From NCBI GenBank assembly GCA_949126835.1, contig OX421507.1, positions 33,214,082 to 33,278,081 on the forward strand: a DNA stretch of 64,000 nucleotides. The letters are read 5' to 3'. The notes under the pieces are model-generated. The model saw only the letters and a program-made list of their open reading frames with translations. It had not been told where the DNA came from and ran no database searches. Positions 25,720 through 37,570 of the stretch are shown piece after piece. A program made the translations under genes and the position numbers. Numbering within the stretch: position 1 is the stretch's first letter; every line of letters begins with the position of its first letter. Source of the stretch: Anisus vortex (taxonomy: Eukaryota; Mollusca; Gastropoda; Planorbidae).

Positions 25720-26570
25720 TGTCGTGTTCATGAACTTCCGGTTTATTTCCGCCAACATTCTGTAAATGATCTTTTCGGCATTTGCTGGTGTTTGACAATT
25801 TATTTCAACCTCGTAGTCCAGATTAGATATGAGGAATCCGTGTTTTTTTTTTACATCAAAAGTGAGTAAGCTTAGCCTATACGATAATTAATACTCGAAG
25901 TGTTAGTCACGTTAAGTTAAAAAAAATTAGCTTGCTTTATAAAATAAAGCAGTCAAAATTAGCGGTTCTTCTCTATAAAAAAAATATGATCTATAGATAT
26001 ATAAAGACAAAATCGAAAATTCCTTTGCATTAAGCAATACCTCTGGGAATTTAAAAATATGTGGTTCACTATCCATCGTTTTCTTTCTGCAATGTCTTTT
26101 TGACGTTCACTATCCATCGTTTTCTTTCTGCAACGTCTTTTGGACGTTCACTATCCATCGTTTTCTTTCTGCAACGTCTTTTGGACGTTCACTATCCATC
26201 GTTTTCTTTCTGCAATGTCTTTTGGACGTTCACTATCCATCGTTTTCTTTCCGCAACGTCTTTTGGACGTTCACTATCCATCGTTTTCTTTCTGCAACGA
26301 CCTTTGAACGTTCACTATCCATCGTTTTCTTTCTGCAATGTCTTTTGGACGTTCACTATCCATCGTTTTCTTTCTGTAACGTCTTTTGGACGTTCACTAT
26401 CCATCGTTTTCTTTCTGTAACGTCTTTTGGAATCTTTTTCTTACTCGCAGTGCAGCCAGTAACGAAGCATACAAACATGTTTTGTTAGTAAATGACCGAT
26501 TAGGATTGGAAGTCTTAGTACACTATATACAATTTTAGGTTCACCATGCACGCATAATAATTAAGACTGG
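25720..26570. repeat. Dispersed repeat of unknown class, copy A
   Basis: Similar in order to 61690-62260: catgaacttccg, ggtgtttgacaatt, acatcaaaagtgagta, cgataattaatactc, then a tccatcgttttctttctgcaa block, then an acatgttttg block. The shared order over more than 500 bp shows two copies of one dispersed sequence. I saw no terminal repeats or coding domain. Copy A has expanded one internal segment into a tandem array. Confidence 0.65.
26067..26430. repeat. 41-bp tandem repeat, about 9 copies
   Basis: Units begin with cactatccatcgttttcttt and end with ttttggacgtt. Small variants occur (caacg, caatg, taacg). The paralogous sequence at about 62075-62115 has a single unit, so this array grew after the two dispersed copies separated. 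Open frames of 88-119 codons across it are by-products. Confidence 0.93.
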
Positions 26571-28699
26571 TCAATACGATAAACGAAAACTAAAACTAAA
26601 CAAAAAGTAGAACAAATTGTAATAATTTTGTTCACTGTCATTTTGACGAGCATAAAACAAGTAATAATACTAACAGTAACAATAAGAAAGATATATAAAA
26701 TTTCGTCAATATCGAATGAAAATATAATTGGTAATCGTAGACTTTATGTTGACATTTAAGTTTGAATTTATCTAGGCCTAAGCCTACACAGTGAAATTGG
26801 AAACTACCGTATAGACTTTCAGATGTTGTTATTTCTTCTCTTTTCTTTCCAAGTTATACTTTCCAAGTTTTGATTCATCGTTTCCTCCGTGGATAAATGT
26901 CGATTACGTTGTTTTTTTTTAAAATAATCGTTTTCCTTGAAAATATATCCTGAATAGTGACCTTTTAGTGGGCAGTGATGGTGGGCGGGTGAAACATACA
27001 CTACATTGTGATGTCACATCGATTGTCTATGCCTGATTTTAAAAAACAACAACTTACAACTAATGCAATACACTTCAAAAATAAGCTAATAACTTTTGAT
27101 ACCACAGAAAATTCATTGTACTAATTGAATATTGTAGAAACTAATGAAAAAAAAAAGCACATGTTTTTTAAATAAACGAGCGAAAAGTTTTAAAAAATAT
27201 TTTTTTAACTTAGGCTACCCAGGCCCCACGAGAGGGCTCTGAGGCTACCCAGGCCCCACGAGAAAACTCTGAGGCTACCTCTAAATGTTTAGATTTGTTG
27301 TTGTTGTTTCAATATGCGTTTCATACGCAATTATATGCATGGATTTTTCTTTTGTGACGTCAAGTAAAGACAAATAATATTTCCATTTTCAACCTAGTTT
27401 AGTTTAGACACACAAGAAAGGATTTGTATTTCTTTACAAAACAGAGACTCTTCTACTTTTGAAATTAGAATACGCTAGTGGGGGTCTATGTATTTGTATT
27501 AAAATTTTTATATGGTTACATTTGCTATTGATTTTTTTATTTCTTTAAAAAAAAATTGTTTCGTTAAACAAATATTGTTTGCTTGACCAACATTTTACCT
27601 TTTTATTTTGAAGATTCAAAACTAAACAAATACATTATTTCTTTCTTTATTTTGTTTAGATGCAAGTGTCATCGTGGAAAAAAGTGCAGAAGAACTGAAG
27701 ATATACAACCGGAAAATGACTATCTGATATTCCCATTCACTTGCCAGTAAAACAAAAAACCACTTCAGTGTTTAAATAAATAGATTATGTTCAGAGGAAG
27801 ATGATGCAATTTAGTTGTTAACACGTCACCAGTGGGGGTGGGAGAGGGGAGTTAATTACTAAAAACAAGTCTTTATCAACAGTCAGGATTAAAATGCGCT
27901 TGAGAAATAACAAATAAAGCCTACATTACATATTGCCAACATACGGCAGAGATTCGATCACCCAGCTCCTAATGTAAGAGATATCATCAATAACTAAAAT
28001 ACAAGCTATATGTTTATGTCGTTTATATCTGCAGGCCTAAAACGATTTGAACATTAAGATTGATAGATAGGATCTTTATTCCGTTTTTTATGGATTGTTT
28101 GTCTTAATAATACATTTCCTTCTCGGACGCTTCTAAAATGAACACATATGAACAATAGATAGAAGTGTTTACAATCTATTTTTTATTTGAAAAATCAGCA
28201 TCGAAATTTAAAGAAAAAAAAAACACAATTTGATTAGCACGTCAATAGAAAAGAAATATTCCAACTTTTTTTTTGTTAGATCACGAAATTTTTACTTAAT
28301 GCAACCTCCATATTTATTGTTCAATGACAACTGTCCCTTTTTAACATCTGCATTGCATCTTAAAGAAATACGCCTACCCAAATGCCTAACTTGTCAGACA
28401 GAGAAAGAGCAGACTTTCCAGGCGTCTGTACATTATTTAACACTTGTTTATCTCAATTAATTTATTTGTTTTAAGGTTATACATAATAAAAACATGATTT
28501 CAAATTACACCTGACTTTATTTTCAACGTGTGAGCAGGCCATATGTCTTTGCATATGTGTTTGTATATAAACGTATGTATGTGCATAAGCTTAGAAAGGT
28601 CTAGATCTATGTTTTAAAAATGTTTGTGTTATTTTGTATTTGTTGTTCTGCGCTGTTTATGCGCACGTAAATGTCTGTATATATTTATATATACATATA
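26571..28699. other. AT-rich region without recognised genes
   Basis: About 2.1 kb of AT-rich sequence. It contains a 34-bp direct duplication at about 27216-27290 (gaggctacccaggccccacg) and numerous homopolymers. The 76-codon plus frame at 28230-28460 has no recognisable domain. Confidence 0.4.

Positions 28700-28770
<71 letters not shown>
28700..28770. repeat. (AT)n microsatellite
   Basis: About 35 dinucleotides of AT, nearly perfect. It is embedded in a 66-codon plus frame that is not considered a gene. Confidence 0.95.
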
Positions 28771-28774
<4 letters not shown>

Positions 28775-29504
28775 GTGTGAATGTGTGCATGTGTAAGTAC
28801 AAGTGTTTGTATATGTGGCTATAGAATTATATATAGGACCTAGTTGTAGGCTATTTGTATTTGCTTTTCTATATATGTTGAAATTTATCTTGGTAAACCT
28901 GTATTATATGTTGTAGGCCTATATATGTTTGTGTATCCCTGTAATAGACCTATAGGCCTATATTTATATATGTGTTGAAAAGTTTTTTTGTGATTGTGTA
29001 CATTTCATGGCAAATGTGTTTTTATTATAATAGTAGGCATTTGATATTATTCCCAAATGTTAAAACCCTTGATCATCTGTCGTCTGTCTATGATTCACTA
29101 TGAAATGATACACTTAAGCCACACGATGAAGATTTAAAAAAGAACTTAATGCTTGAACTTATGTACAATATATTATAGGCCTACTTCCACTTCACTTGTC
29201 GATAATAAGTAGCTTCTTTATCGCGATATGCAAAGTAACAACTATACACCTCTGCTTGTCTTATATAGATTTTGGTGCAAAAAGTGCTTGAATGTAAAGT
29301 CAATGCGTGGCCTACTAGAAAGCTGTCGAGACTAAGAGAACACATACTAAATATGGTCTACGTTTTAATATATATATGGCATTGATCGTTACTAGTGTGA
29401 CCAAATAATCTCGACGCCACAATGAAATAAAAATAATCTAAACTCTAAATGAATTATCGATACAATCATAAATACATTTTGAAAACTATTTAAACGAATC
29501 ACTG
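28771..29504. other. Unassigned spacer
   Basis: AT-rich with several taggcct motifs. No gene recognised. Confidence 0.3.
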
Positions 29505-29600
29505 TAAATATGGCAACGGTAAATTCGGCCACGATAAATTCGGTAAGGTAATGTTGGCAAAGGTAAATTCGGCAAAGGTAAACTAGGCAACGGTAATTTC
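29505..29600. repeat. Degenerate short tandem repeat (ggtaaattcggcaa)
   Basis: About six imperfect copies of a 14-15 bp unit related to ggtaaattcggcaac. Confidence 0.7.
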
Positions 29601-29776
29601 AATAAAACTATCATAACGATACAATTAGCAAACGTATACTATTTACTGTTTTTATTGAAAGTATTTGACGGAGTATACTCTAGGCCAGGGATTGGCAGCC
29701 TAAAGAATGCGTGCCAGACATGGCACGTAGAGCGGGTTTAAATGGCACGCGAAAGACCACCGAAAATGAAATTTAA

Positions 29777-30041
29777 AGGGGCAGTATCACCTAGAAAGGG
29801 GTCTTGTTACTTAAGGGGGCAGTATCACCTAGAAAGGGGTCTTGTTACTTAAGGGGGCAGTATCACCTAGAAAGGGGTCTTGTTACTTAAGGGGGCAGTA
29901 TCACCTAGAAAGGGTCTTGTTACTTAAGGGGGCAGTATCACCTAGAAAGGGGTCTTGTTACTTAAGGGGGCAGTATCACCTAGAAAGGGGTCTTGTTACT
30001 TAAGGGGGCAGTATCATCTAGAAAGGGGTCTTGTTACTTAA
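29777..30041. repeat. 38-bp tandem repeat, 7 copies, made from the transposon end
   Basis: Each unit carries ggggcagtatcacctagaaa followed by ggggtcttgttacttaag. The fourth unit is one base shorter. The unit is the left terminus of the TTAA-flanked element, so the array arose by duplicating a transposon end. Each unit also re-creates a TTAA-like ttaagg junction. Confidence 0.93.
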
Positions 30042-30275
30042 ACATGTGTAAAAAAACAACTAATAGAGATAAACCATTCATATTTTCAGACAAGATACTA
30101 TGATAACAACTTTATAACACAAATAATGAATGGTTGTGATAAAATAAAAATAAGTTGTATTATAATGGTACTGAGTATCAAGTTACACAATGTTATTTTA
30201 AAAATAGTGACGTCACTTCTGCATTGATTATGTTAAATTTCCTAGATCAATTCCTTTGATTTTTTGTCAGTATGC

Positions 30276-30372
30276 GCTAAAATAGTATACGTATGGCCGG
30301 CACTAAAATAGTATACGTATGGCCGGTACTAAAATAGTATATGTATGGCCGGTACTAAAATAGTATATGTAT
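30276..30372. repeat. 26-bp minisatellite, left part
   Basis: About 3.7 copies of a 26-bp unit containing aaaatagtatatgtatggcc. The array is interrupted by the RTE-type insertion and resumes at 33744. Confidence 0.92.
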
Positions 30373-33300
30373 CATCATCATCATCATCTGTCCTTTGGGT
30401 TCCTTGTGGAACATAGGGCCTCTGTCAAAGCACGCCACTCTTCACGGTCTCTTGCTAGTCGCTTCAATTCTTCCCAGCTCTTTCCAGTTCTTTCAGTTTC
30501 ATCCAGTATGCTTCGTCTCCATGTTCGCTTGGGTCTTCCTCTATGCCGTTTACCCTGGGGATTCCACTCTAAGGCCTGTCTAGCTCTGTTGTTGTTATCT
30601 TTCCTGAGGGTGTGTCCAATCCATCTCCACTTCCTTTCCATGATTTGTTGTTCTACTGTTCTTTGTCCACACCTCTCCCACAGCTTGGAGCTTTCTACCT
30701 TGTCGAACCATTTTATTTTGAGTATATTTCTTAGGCATCTGTTAACAAAGGTCTGGAGTCTATTTTTAGTTTTCTCTGCCGTTCGCCATGTTTCAGATCC
30801 ATAAAGTAGGACCGTTTTAATGTTTGTGTTAAAGATCCTTACTTTAGTTTTGACAGAGATGTATGTAGATCTCCAGACCTGTTTCAAATTGGCAAAGGCT
30901 TGTCGCGCCAGGTTTATTCGACGTTCGATGTCCTCGTCTGCTCCTCCTGATGCACTAACCACACTTCCAAGGTATACAAAGTGATTCACTTGGTCTAAGC
31001 TTTGGTTTTCTACTTGTATGTCGCCATCTTGTTGGTGGTTTATTTTCAACACTTTGGTTTTTTGATGGTTTATACTGAGTCCTACTCTTTTTCCGGTCTC
31101 ACTCAAAGCTGTGGTTTTCTCTTGCATATCCTGTAATCTGTGGGACAGAATGGCCAGGTCATCTGCAAACTCTTAGTCTTCAAGTTTTTGCATTAGGGTC
31201 CATTGTATTCCTTTTCCTGAGTTAGCATAAGCTTCTTTTGTGACCCAGTCTAGTACTAGAAGGAACAGAAGTGGTGAAAGGAGACATCCTTGCTTGACTC
31301 CAGTTGTGACATGGAATTCATCTGACATCTTACCATTATGTACTATTTGGCAGGTAAAGTTTTCATAGAGACTTTTGATGATGGCTATTATTTTATTAGG
31401 TATTCCATAGTGCCTCATGATTGACCATATTGTCTCTCTATTAATGCTATCAAAAGCCTTTTCAAAGTCCACAAATGTGGCATAGAGTGGAGATTGCCAT
31501 TCAATAGATTGTTCTATAATGATCCGGAGTGTTGCTATCTGGTCAATGCATGATCTTCCTCTTCTGAACCCAGCCTGTTCTTCTCTTAGGAGATCATCGC
31601 AGGCTTCTTTAATTCTGTTGAGTATTGTTCTGCTGAAGACCTTGCTTGGTACTGAGAGTAGAGTAATTCCTCGTCATTTATCACATCTTGACAGGTCCCC
31701 ATTCTTTGGAATTTTAATCAGTAGGCCTTTTTTCCATTCTGCAGGAGGGGTTTCGGTTGACCAAATTTTATTAAAGATATTGTGGAGTTGGTTAACAATT
31801 TCAGCTCCTCCTTCTTTTAGGACCTCAGGTGGTATATTGTCTATGCCTGCTGCTTTGCCTGTCTTCATTTGATTGATGGCCTTCCATATTTCTTCTTTGG
31901 ATATTTCTTCCATATTTATGTCCAGTGTTTCTCCTGTGGTCAGATCGGGTGGATTTAGAGGGGTTGGTCTGTTTAGCACTTCCTGGAAGTATTCTTTCCA
32001 TCTTCTGAGCTGATCATCTATGGAAGAGAGGAGTTTACCTTGTTTGTCTCGGACTGGCACATTGTAGTTAGCTTTCTTGCCACTCAAGAGTTTAGTAATT
32101 TTATATAACTGTTTTAGGTCTCCTTTTCCTGCTGCTTCTTCTGCTTGCTCAGCTAGTTTATTATAAAATGTTCTTTTATCATGTCTAAGCATTTTTGAGA
32201 CCTCTTTTGAAATTGTATGATACTCTTGTTGTGTTAGGTGTTTATGTTTTCTTGTTTTAGCTTGGTTTACTGTTTGTTTTGCATGTTTCCTGTCTTCAAT
32301 TCTTTGCCATGTCTCGTCGCTAATCCAATGTTTTTTGTTTTTTGGGGCAGGTCTTAGTACTTCATTACAAGTTCCTATAATAATTTCTTTGAAGTTATCC
32401 CAGGTTTTGTCTATGCCTTCCTCAGTATCATCTGGTTGTAGTGCAGAGAATCGGTTTTTAAGGGTTAATTGTAGTTCACACTTTCTCTGTGAATTCTGGA
32501 GTTTGTCTAGGTCGAATTTGGTTCTCCTGTTTGTTTTTGACCTTTGTTTGGCTAACTTTATTTTTAGCTTGGCCACTACCAGGTGGTGGTCTGATCCAAT
32601 GTCTGCTCCTCTTTTGGTTCGTACATCCTGTAATGTGCTCCTCCAAGTACGGCATATAGCGATGTGGTCTATTTGATTCTCTGTTTTGTTGTCTGGTGAG
32701 ACCCACGTTGCTTTGTGGCATTTTTTGTGTGGGAAGATGCTGCCTCCGATCACCAGTTCATTGAATGTACAGAAGTTAGCAAACATCTCTCCATTTTCGT
32801 TCATGTTGCCCAGTCCGTGTATGCCCATTGTCTTCTCTCTCCCTTTGTTTTCATTTCCTATTTTAGCATTCATATCTCCCATGAGGATCAGTATATCTCT
32901 TTTGGGTATTCTATCCACTATACTTTGAAGTCGTTCATAGAATGCAACTTTATCTTCTTTGGGTGCAAGGTTGGTGGGAGCATAGCACATGACGATGTGA
33001 ACATTTTGGAATCTTGATAGAAATTTTGCTCTAATAATTCTGTCTGAAACAGGCTCCCATTCCAGGAGACTTTTAAATGAATCTTTGTTCAATAGGAGTG
33101 CCACTCCATTTTCATGGGTGTCCTCTTCGTTTTCCATTCCAGAAAAGAGCAGAGTTTCACCTGTTTGAAGCCTAGTTTCTCCAAAAGTGTTCCACCGTAC
33201 TTCACTCAGTCCCAAAATTTGCAATTTGTAGTTAGCCATCTCTTTAGCGACTTGGGCGCATCTGCCTGGTTCTAGCAGGGTTCGGACATTCCATGTACCC

Positions 33301-33743
33301 AAGCTGAAGGGTGCCTTTTGCATTAGGAAATGTTTCTTTTTCGTCGGTTTGAGTAGGGTGGTCGGCCTTGTGGGATTCTTTTGAGTTTCCCCACACAGCT
33401 TCATAAATCTCCTCTGTGGAGCCCTACTTTCGCCTCTGACTGTGTTTTGTAAGTTTGCTTTGATTTTGGTTTCTGTAACGTTTTGTTTTTTTCCATGGCC
33501 GGGTTGTTAGCCCTGCGCACAACCGTCTGGGATGATTCCCTTTACAGCTCTCAGGATAGCTGCCTTATTTTCGGGTAAGGTTCCCTAGCCTTTGTGGATC
33601 CCTCCACTTCCTGCAAGGCAGCAGGTTCTGATTTTGGTCCGCCCCGGGTATTTGATTTCCTCGGTACCTACCATATCTGGTGGGCGTTCCCCAATCCGCC
33701 ACCCGGGGAGGCGCTCGATGGGAGATCAGAAACTCCACACGAG
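30373..33743 (-). mobile_element. RTE-type non-LTR retrotransposon, essentially full length
   Basis: A 3371-bp insertion in the minisatellite. An 11-bp sequence, agtatatgtat, flanks it at 30362-30372 and 33744-33754. This fits a target duplication, although the repeat unit itself also contains it. Read on the minus strand it has about 340 bp of 5' leader (33743-33405), one long pol frame and almost no 3' untranslated region. It ends in a (GAT)n tail in which the stop codon itself lies. A length near 3.3 kb, a single pol with an AP endonuclease first and a microsatellite tail all fit the RTE clade. Confidence 0.85.
30384..33404 (-). pseudogene. RTE-type endonuclease/reverse transcriptase (pol), two nonsense codons
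   Basis: A single minus-strand frame of 1007 codons from ATG at 33404 to TGA at 30384. The first part is an apurinic-type endonuclease: GTWNVRTL at the start, LSEVRW, MCYAPTN, MGDMNAKIG and near the end GSDHHLVVAK, covering the catalytic Asn, Glu, Asp and Ser-Asp-His motifs. The reverse transcriptase follows: KTGKAAGIDNIPPEVLKEG, VDFEKAFDSINRETIW, TGVKQGCLLSPLLF and a FADD active-site box. The C-terminal YLGS and RGRPKRTWRR segments are common in this group. Two in-frame stops break it: TGA at 31674-31676, where a tryptophan codon is expected, and TAA at 31173-31175, three codons before FADD. No frameshift was seen, so it died recently. Nonsense suppression is not suggested. Confidence 0.88.
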
Positions 33744-34080
33744 AGTATATGTATGGCCGGCTTTAAAATAGTATATGTATGGCCGGTACTAAAATAGTAT
33801 ATGTATGGCCGGCACTAAAATAGTATATGTATGGCCGGTACTAAAATAGTATATGTATGGCCGGCACTAAAATAGTATATGTATGGCCGGCACTAAAATA
33901 GTATATGTATGGCCGGTACTAAAATAGTATATGTATGGCCAGTACTAAAATAGTATACGTATGGCCGGTACTAAAATAGTATATGTATGGCCGGTACTAA
34001 AATAGTATATGTATGGCCAGTACTAAAATAGTATATGTATGGCCGGTACTAAAATAGTATACGTATGGCCGGTACTAAAA
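33744..34080. repeat. 26-bp minisatellite, right part
   Basis: About 13 copies of the same 26-bp unit (ggccggtac or ggccggcac variants), continuing the array cut by the retrotransposon. A reversed relative of the unit (gtaccggccatagatac) lies at about 34208. Confidence 0.92.
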
Positions 34081-34646
34081 GAATTGCTATATATTAAAAA
34101 AGTATATCTTTTACACAAATACAAATTATAATCATATTTTGGGTAGTTTTTTTCAAATTAATTTTTTTTTAAAATTTTTTAATGAATACTTATGTACATA
34201 ATTCCAGTACCGGCCATAGATACTTATGTAACACATCTGTAGAGAAAATTTCAAGCAAATCGGTTAATATTTTTAAAAAGTTATGGCTGCAGAAGTGTAG
34301 TGAATCGCAAGATTTTACGAACAGACAAGAAGAAATTTTAATCCTTACATTTTGTAAGAAAACCTAACAGACCCCCACCTTGTTTGAAAATTCATGGAAA
34401 AAAAAGTATTTAACTTCTACAGAAACTTCAAACATAGAATTGTGCACAATTGAAAGCACTTTCATTTGATATTAGTCTCAATTACAAATTCACAAAAATT
34501 ACTTTTTTTGTATTTCCTGGTGATACTGCCCCCCTTAAGTATCTTCTGCATGAAAAGAACAGGATGCAGGATGACGGATGTTGGTACCCTGAATGATTTA
34601 GAAATGCTACTTTAGCACACTATTACCTAAAGGTTGCCAACTCCTG

Positions 34647-36080
34647 TTCTAGTCTGCTAAATGAAGTTAATGGCTCGAAATGAAGCAGCATACTGTGGAA
34701 GATCAAGTTAGCATGGGGCCCCTGCGTAAAGTATTTATAGAAAGTGCCTAATTCTTGACATGTTGGCAATTTATATATAGCCTATAAATAAATCATACAG
34801 ATTAAGTAACCAAAATTAGTAAAATAGTTCGTTTGACTTGAAATGAAATGAAAGTAAAAACATTGAATAAAACACCAGACGTTCTTACCATCTACGTTCT
34901 TTCACTAAACGAACATTTTAGATGGGCGCTAAATGTACCCCCGCCCCAGGATCTTCTTCTCCCCCATGCTACGCCCCGGCATGTTGACCGTATAAAGGTA
35001 TAAGAAAGATTATATTATATATGCATTTTTAAAAATTAAAGTACGTATATTTTACACTAGAGAAAACCGTTTTTTAAAAGGGCAAAAATTATCCTTTTTT
35101 TTAAAGAATTGCAACCATAACCTTACACAATTTTTAGTTAAATAAAATAATAATAAAAGTAGATACATTTTGCCCAGCAAATGTAGATGATTGTAAAATA
35201 GTTTTTTAAAATGGTTGACGAAAAGAAACGATAAACGAAAGGAAACTTTTCCCATCATGACAATGTAGTCACAATGTAGTGTTATCAATTCTGGACATAA
35301 ATGTAAAGGACGTATGTACCAAGAGTATGTCAATTAAATTTAATCCAAAATTAAACCTTTCTAAGACTAGCACACCCTCCCACATAGACCAATATGAAGA
35401 CATATTGCAGACGTGAATAAATAGATCAGTGACAAGTAGTATGACAGTCAATGAACTTAGCGATAAGCCACGGATATAGACAAGCAGATACATTTACACT
35501 CCCACATATAGACAGCAGCATTATAACAGTACAGTTTTTGTTATGACGCGATCAATTAATTATTTATACTTTCATTTAACCCATAAGTTCTCAGCGGGGG
35601 CGTTTCGCTCCCAGAGGGGGGGGGGCGGTGACAAGTTCCCGTGGGGGGGGGGGGGGGATAGGAGGCGCTGAAGGACAAATGGGCGGTACGAACGTACTTG
35701 GAATAATTTTAACACCTCTGGTTTTGAAATTACCAACATTTAGATGCTTATTTAAGAGACAGAAATGAATAAACTGTTCCATTATTGACATATATAGCCT
35801 ACCTACTGTGTAATTATGACGTACAAGTCTTCCAAAGCTCTTCATGTAGGCCTACTTAGATTTGATAAGTTTCCGAGAACACATTAAGCGAATCTTTCTC
35901 ACTGTTGAGAGTTATTTTTTGAGAGTCAGTATGAGTGAAGGGAACAAATTCGTGATTGCGTGTTTGTGCGTGTTTGGGCGTATGTATGTGAGGAACAACA
36001 GTGGTTAGTGTTATTGTGAATAGAGGAATGAATGCATGAATAAAACTCAGCTAGGCGTGAATGGAAAACGAGGCACAACG
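34647..36080. other. Unassigned region with two G runs
   Basis: No gene recognised. The plus strand at 35615-35662 contains gaggggggggggcgg and gtgggggggggggggggata, strong G-quadruplex candidates. Open frames of 61-93 codons on the minus strand are without recognisable domains. Confidence 0.4.
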
Positions 36081-36149
36081 GACACAGTGTGTAAGGAGAA
36101 CATGACACAGTGTGTAAGGAGAACATGACACAGTGTGTAAGGAGAACAC
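36081..36149. repeat. 23-bp tandem repeat, 3 copies
   Basis: Three copies of a unit beginning gacacagtgtgtaaggagaa. Confidence 0.92.
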
Positions 36150-36439
36150 ACGAAGGACTTTCGGTGTGCGAGCTCCGAACGGTATACAGTTTATATATGA
36201 AATGTAGAAATAAACTCTGTTAGCAAACATACTATGGTCTCTACCGTTTGATTGAGAAAGAATATCTAAGCTTAGTGTGGATGAAGCAATAGAAAATGTT
36301 GTAACACTTACCCAACAGTAGATCTCCTACACATTGGCTACTTAAAAAAAAATAGGAGTTGGAAGTTGGAATGACTTTTAGAATTACGGGCTCGGTTCAA
36401 TAGACCAGAGTAAATGATAATAATATAAACCTACGTAGG

Positions 36440-36990
36440 TCAGGAGTAAGCCTACACACTTACCTATATTATTTTACAAAGTGTTGTATAGATTAGGTTT
36501 AAAAAGAATAATATCTCCATCTATTGGCTGTATAAAGTAGACTGTGTGTGTGAATTCCGATCCCCATTGGTTAATTTAAAGACACGTGACTCTACTGTCT
36601 CATATTTTACTTTTGCGATATTGCTTCCGGTATGTGTTCTCCTTAGTAGCGTATACGACTGCCATCCGCGCGACCTGCGTTCGATGCGCACTAATAATTT
36701 TTTTTTTTCTCTACTTTAAAAAAAAGTTTTTTTAAGAATTTCAGGATTTACAGTTTCTCTAGAATGTTTTCAGTAAGTAAAATCTAATAATTCTATTTTA
36801 TACGATTGCAAGAGACGGGTGTTTGATTCTCAGCCAGGGATAGATAGTTCTAACTTTTTGTTCAATAAAAAGAAATGCCCCTTTTTTAAAAAAACCCGAT
36901 GACAATATTTATTTTAAATTCCTTTCCTAAATGTTTTCAGTAAATAATAAATATATTTTTAACAATTATTATACCTTTATGATCATTGTA
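36440..36990 (+). repeat. Dispersed repeat of unknown class, copy in plus orientation
   Basis: Shares ordered blocks with the reverse complement of 39290-40090: ttggttaatttaaagac, tctcatattttactttt, gacctgcgttcgat, gagacgggtgtttgattctc and acaatatttattttaaatt. The gcgttcgatgcgc motif resembles a polymerase III B box, so a SINE-like origin is possible. The two copies are about 3 kb apart and inverted. Confidence 0.6.
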
Positions 36991-37116
36991 GTTTACATAT
37001 TTTTTATCTGTAGACCTAAGTAATTTTTAATTAGTTTTTATTTTTAGGCCTCTATGCGTGTTAATGTTTTTTCTTTTTGGGTTTGAGATTTTTTAGTGTT
37101 TGGTTATAAAAGTTGT

Positions 37117-37160
37117 GTACTAGAATGTACTAGAATGTACTAGAATGTACTAGAATGTAC
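37117..37160. repeat. 10-bp tandem repeat (gtactagaat), 4 copies
   Basis: Four copies plus a partial unit, directly abutting the left end of the candidate 6.3-kb element. The last unit supplies the GTAC at that border. Confidence 0.9.
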
Positions 37161-37570
37161 CCAGCTAACATGCTATATTGGTACAATATTGGCATTTGAC
37201 TGGTGTACAATATTGGCATTAAACTGGCTAATAATTGGAGCAATATTGGGAGTGAAACTTGGGGAAATATTGGTTTGGGATTGGTACAATATTGGCTAAA
37301 CATTGTAACATTATTGGGACAATGTTGGACATATATGGGATTACTATTGGGTAAATATTGGTACAATATTGGAACATCATTGGTACAAGCTAAATCCCAT
37401 ATTGTGCCAATCCCAATCCATAGCATCGCCAATAATTACCCAATATTGTACCAATCTGATTCTAATGTATTCACAATATTTCCCCAATGTTTTATCAATA
37501 CTTAGCCAATATTGTATCCATATTTACCCATTATTATGCCAATATATAGCTAATATGTACCCAATCTAAT
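37161..37570. repeat. Subterminal aatattgg-rich repeat cluster, left
   Basis: More than fifteen occurrences of attgg or its complement ccaat at irregular spacings. They are mostly forward in the first half and mostly reversed in the second half, so the cluster is itself partly palindromic. Confidence 0.75.

Larger units (their letters stand above)
29777..34534. mobile_element. TTAA-flanked element nested in the hAT-like element
   Basis: The left end AGGGGCAGTATCACC follows TTAA (29773-29776). The right end GGTGATACTGCCCCCC precedes TTAA (34535-34538). The ends are inverted repeats. TTAA flanks fit a piggyBac- or Kolobok-type transposon. The left end is multiplied in tandem, and the interior holds a minisatellite and the RTE insertion. 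No transposase was recognised. Confidence 0.55.
29686..34646. mobile_element. hAT-like element disrupted by nested insertions
   Basis: The left end CAGGGATTGGCAGCCTAAAG and the right end, read on the other strand, CAGGAGTTGGCAACCTTTAG form an imperfect inverted repeat of the hAT CAGGGGTTGGCAACC type. Flanking octamers ctctaggc and ttctagtc match at 6 of 8 positions, so the insertion is old. Left internal sequence (gcgtgccagacatggcacg) resembles the hAT MITE at 44486. Nearly all of the present 4.96 kb is later insertions. Confidence 0.6.

Noticed and set aside
31519..33017. Several plus-strand frames of 80-117 codons
   Set aside because: Antisense shadows of the RTE-type pol gene.
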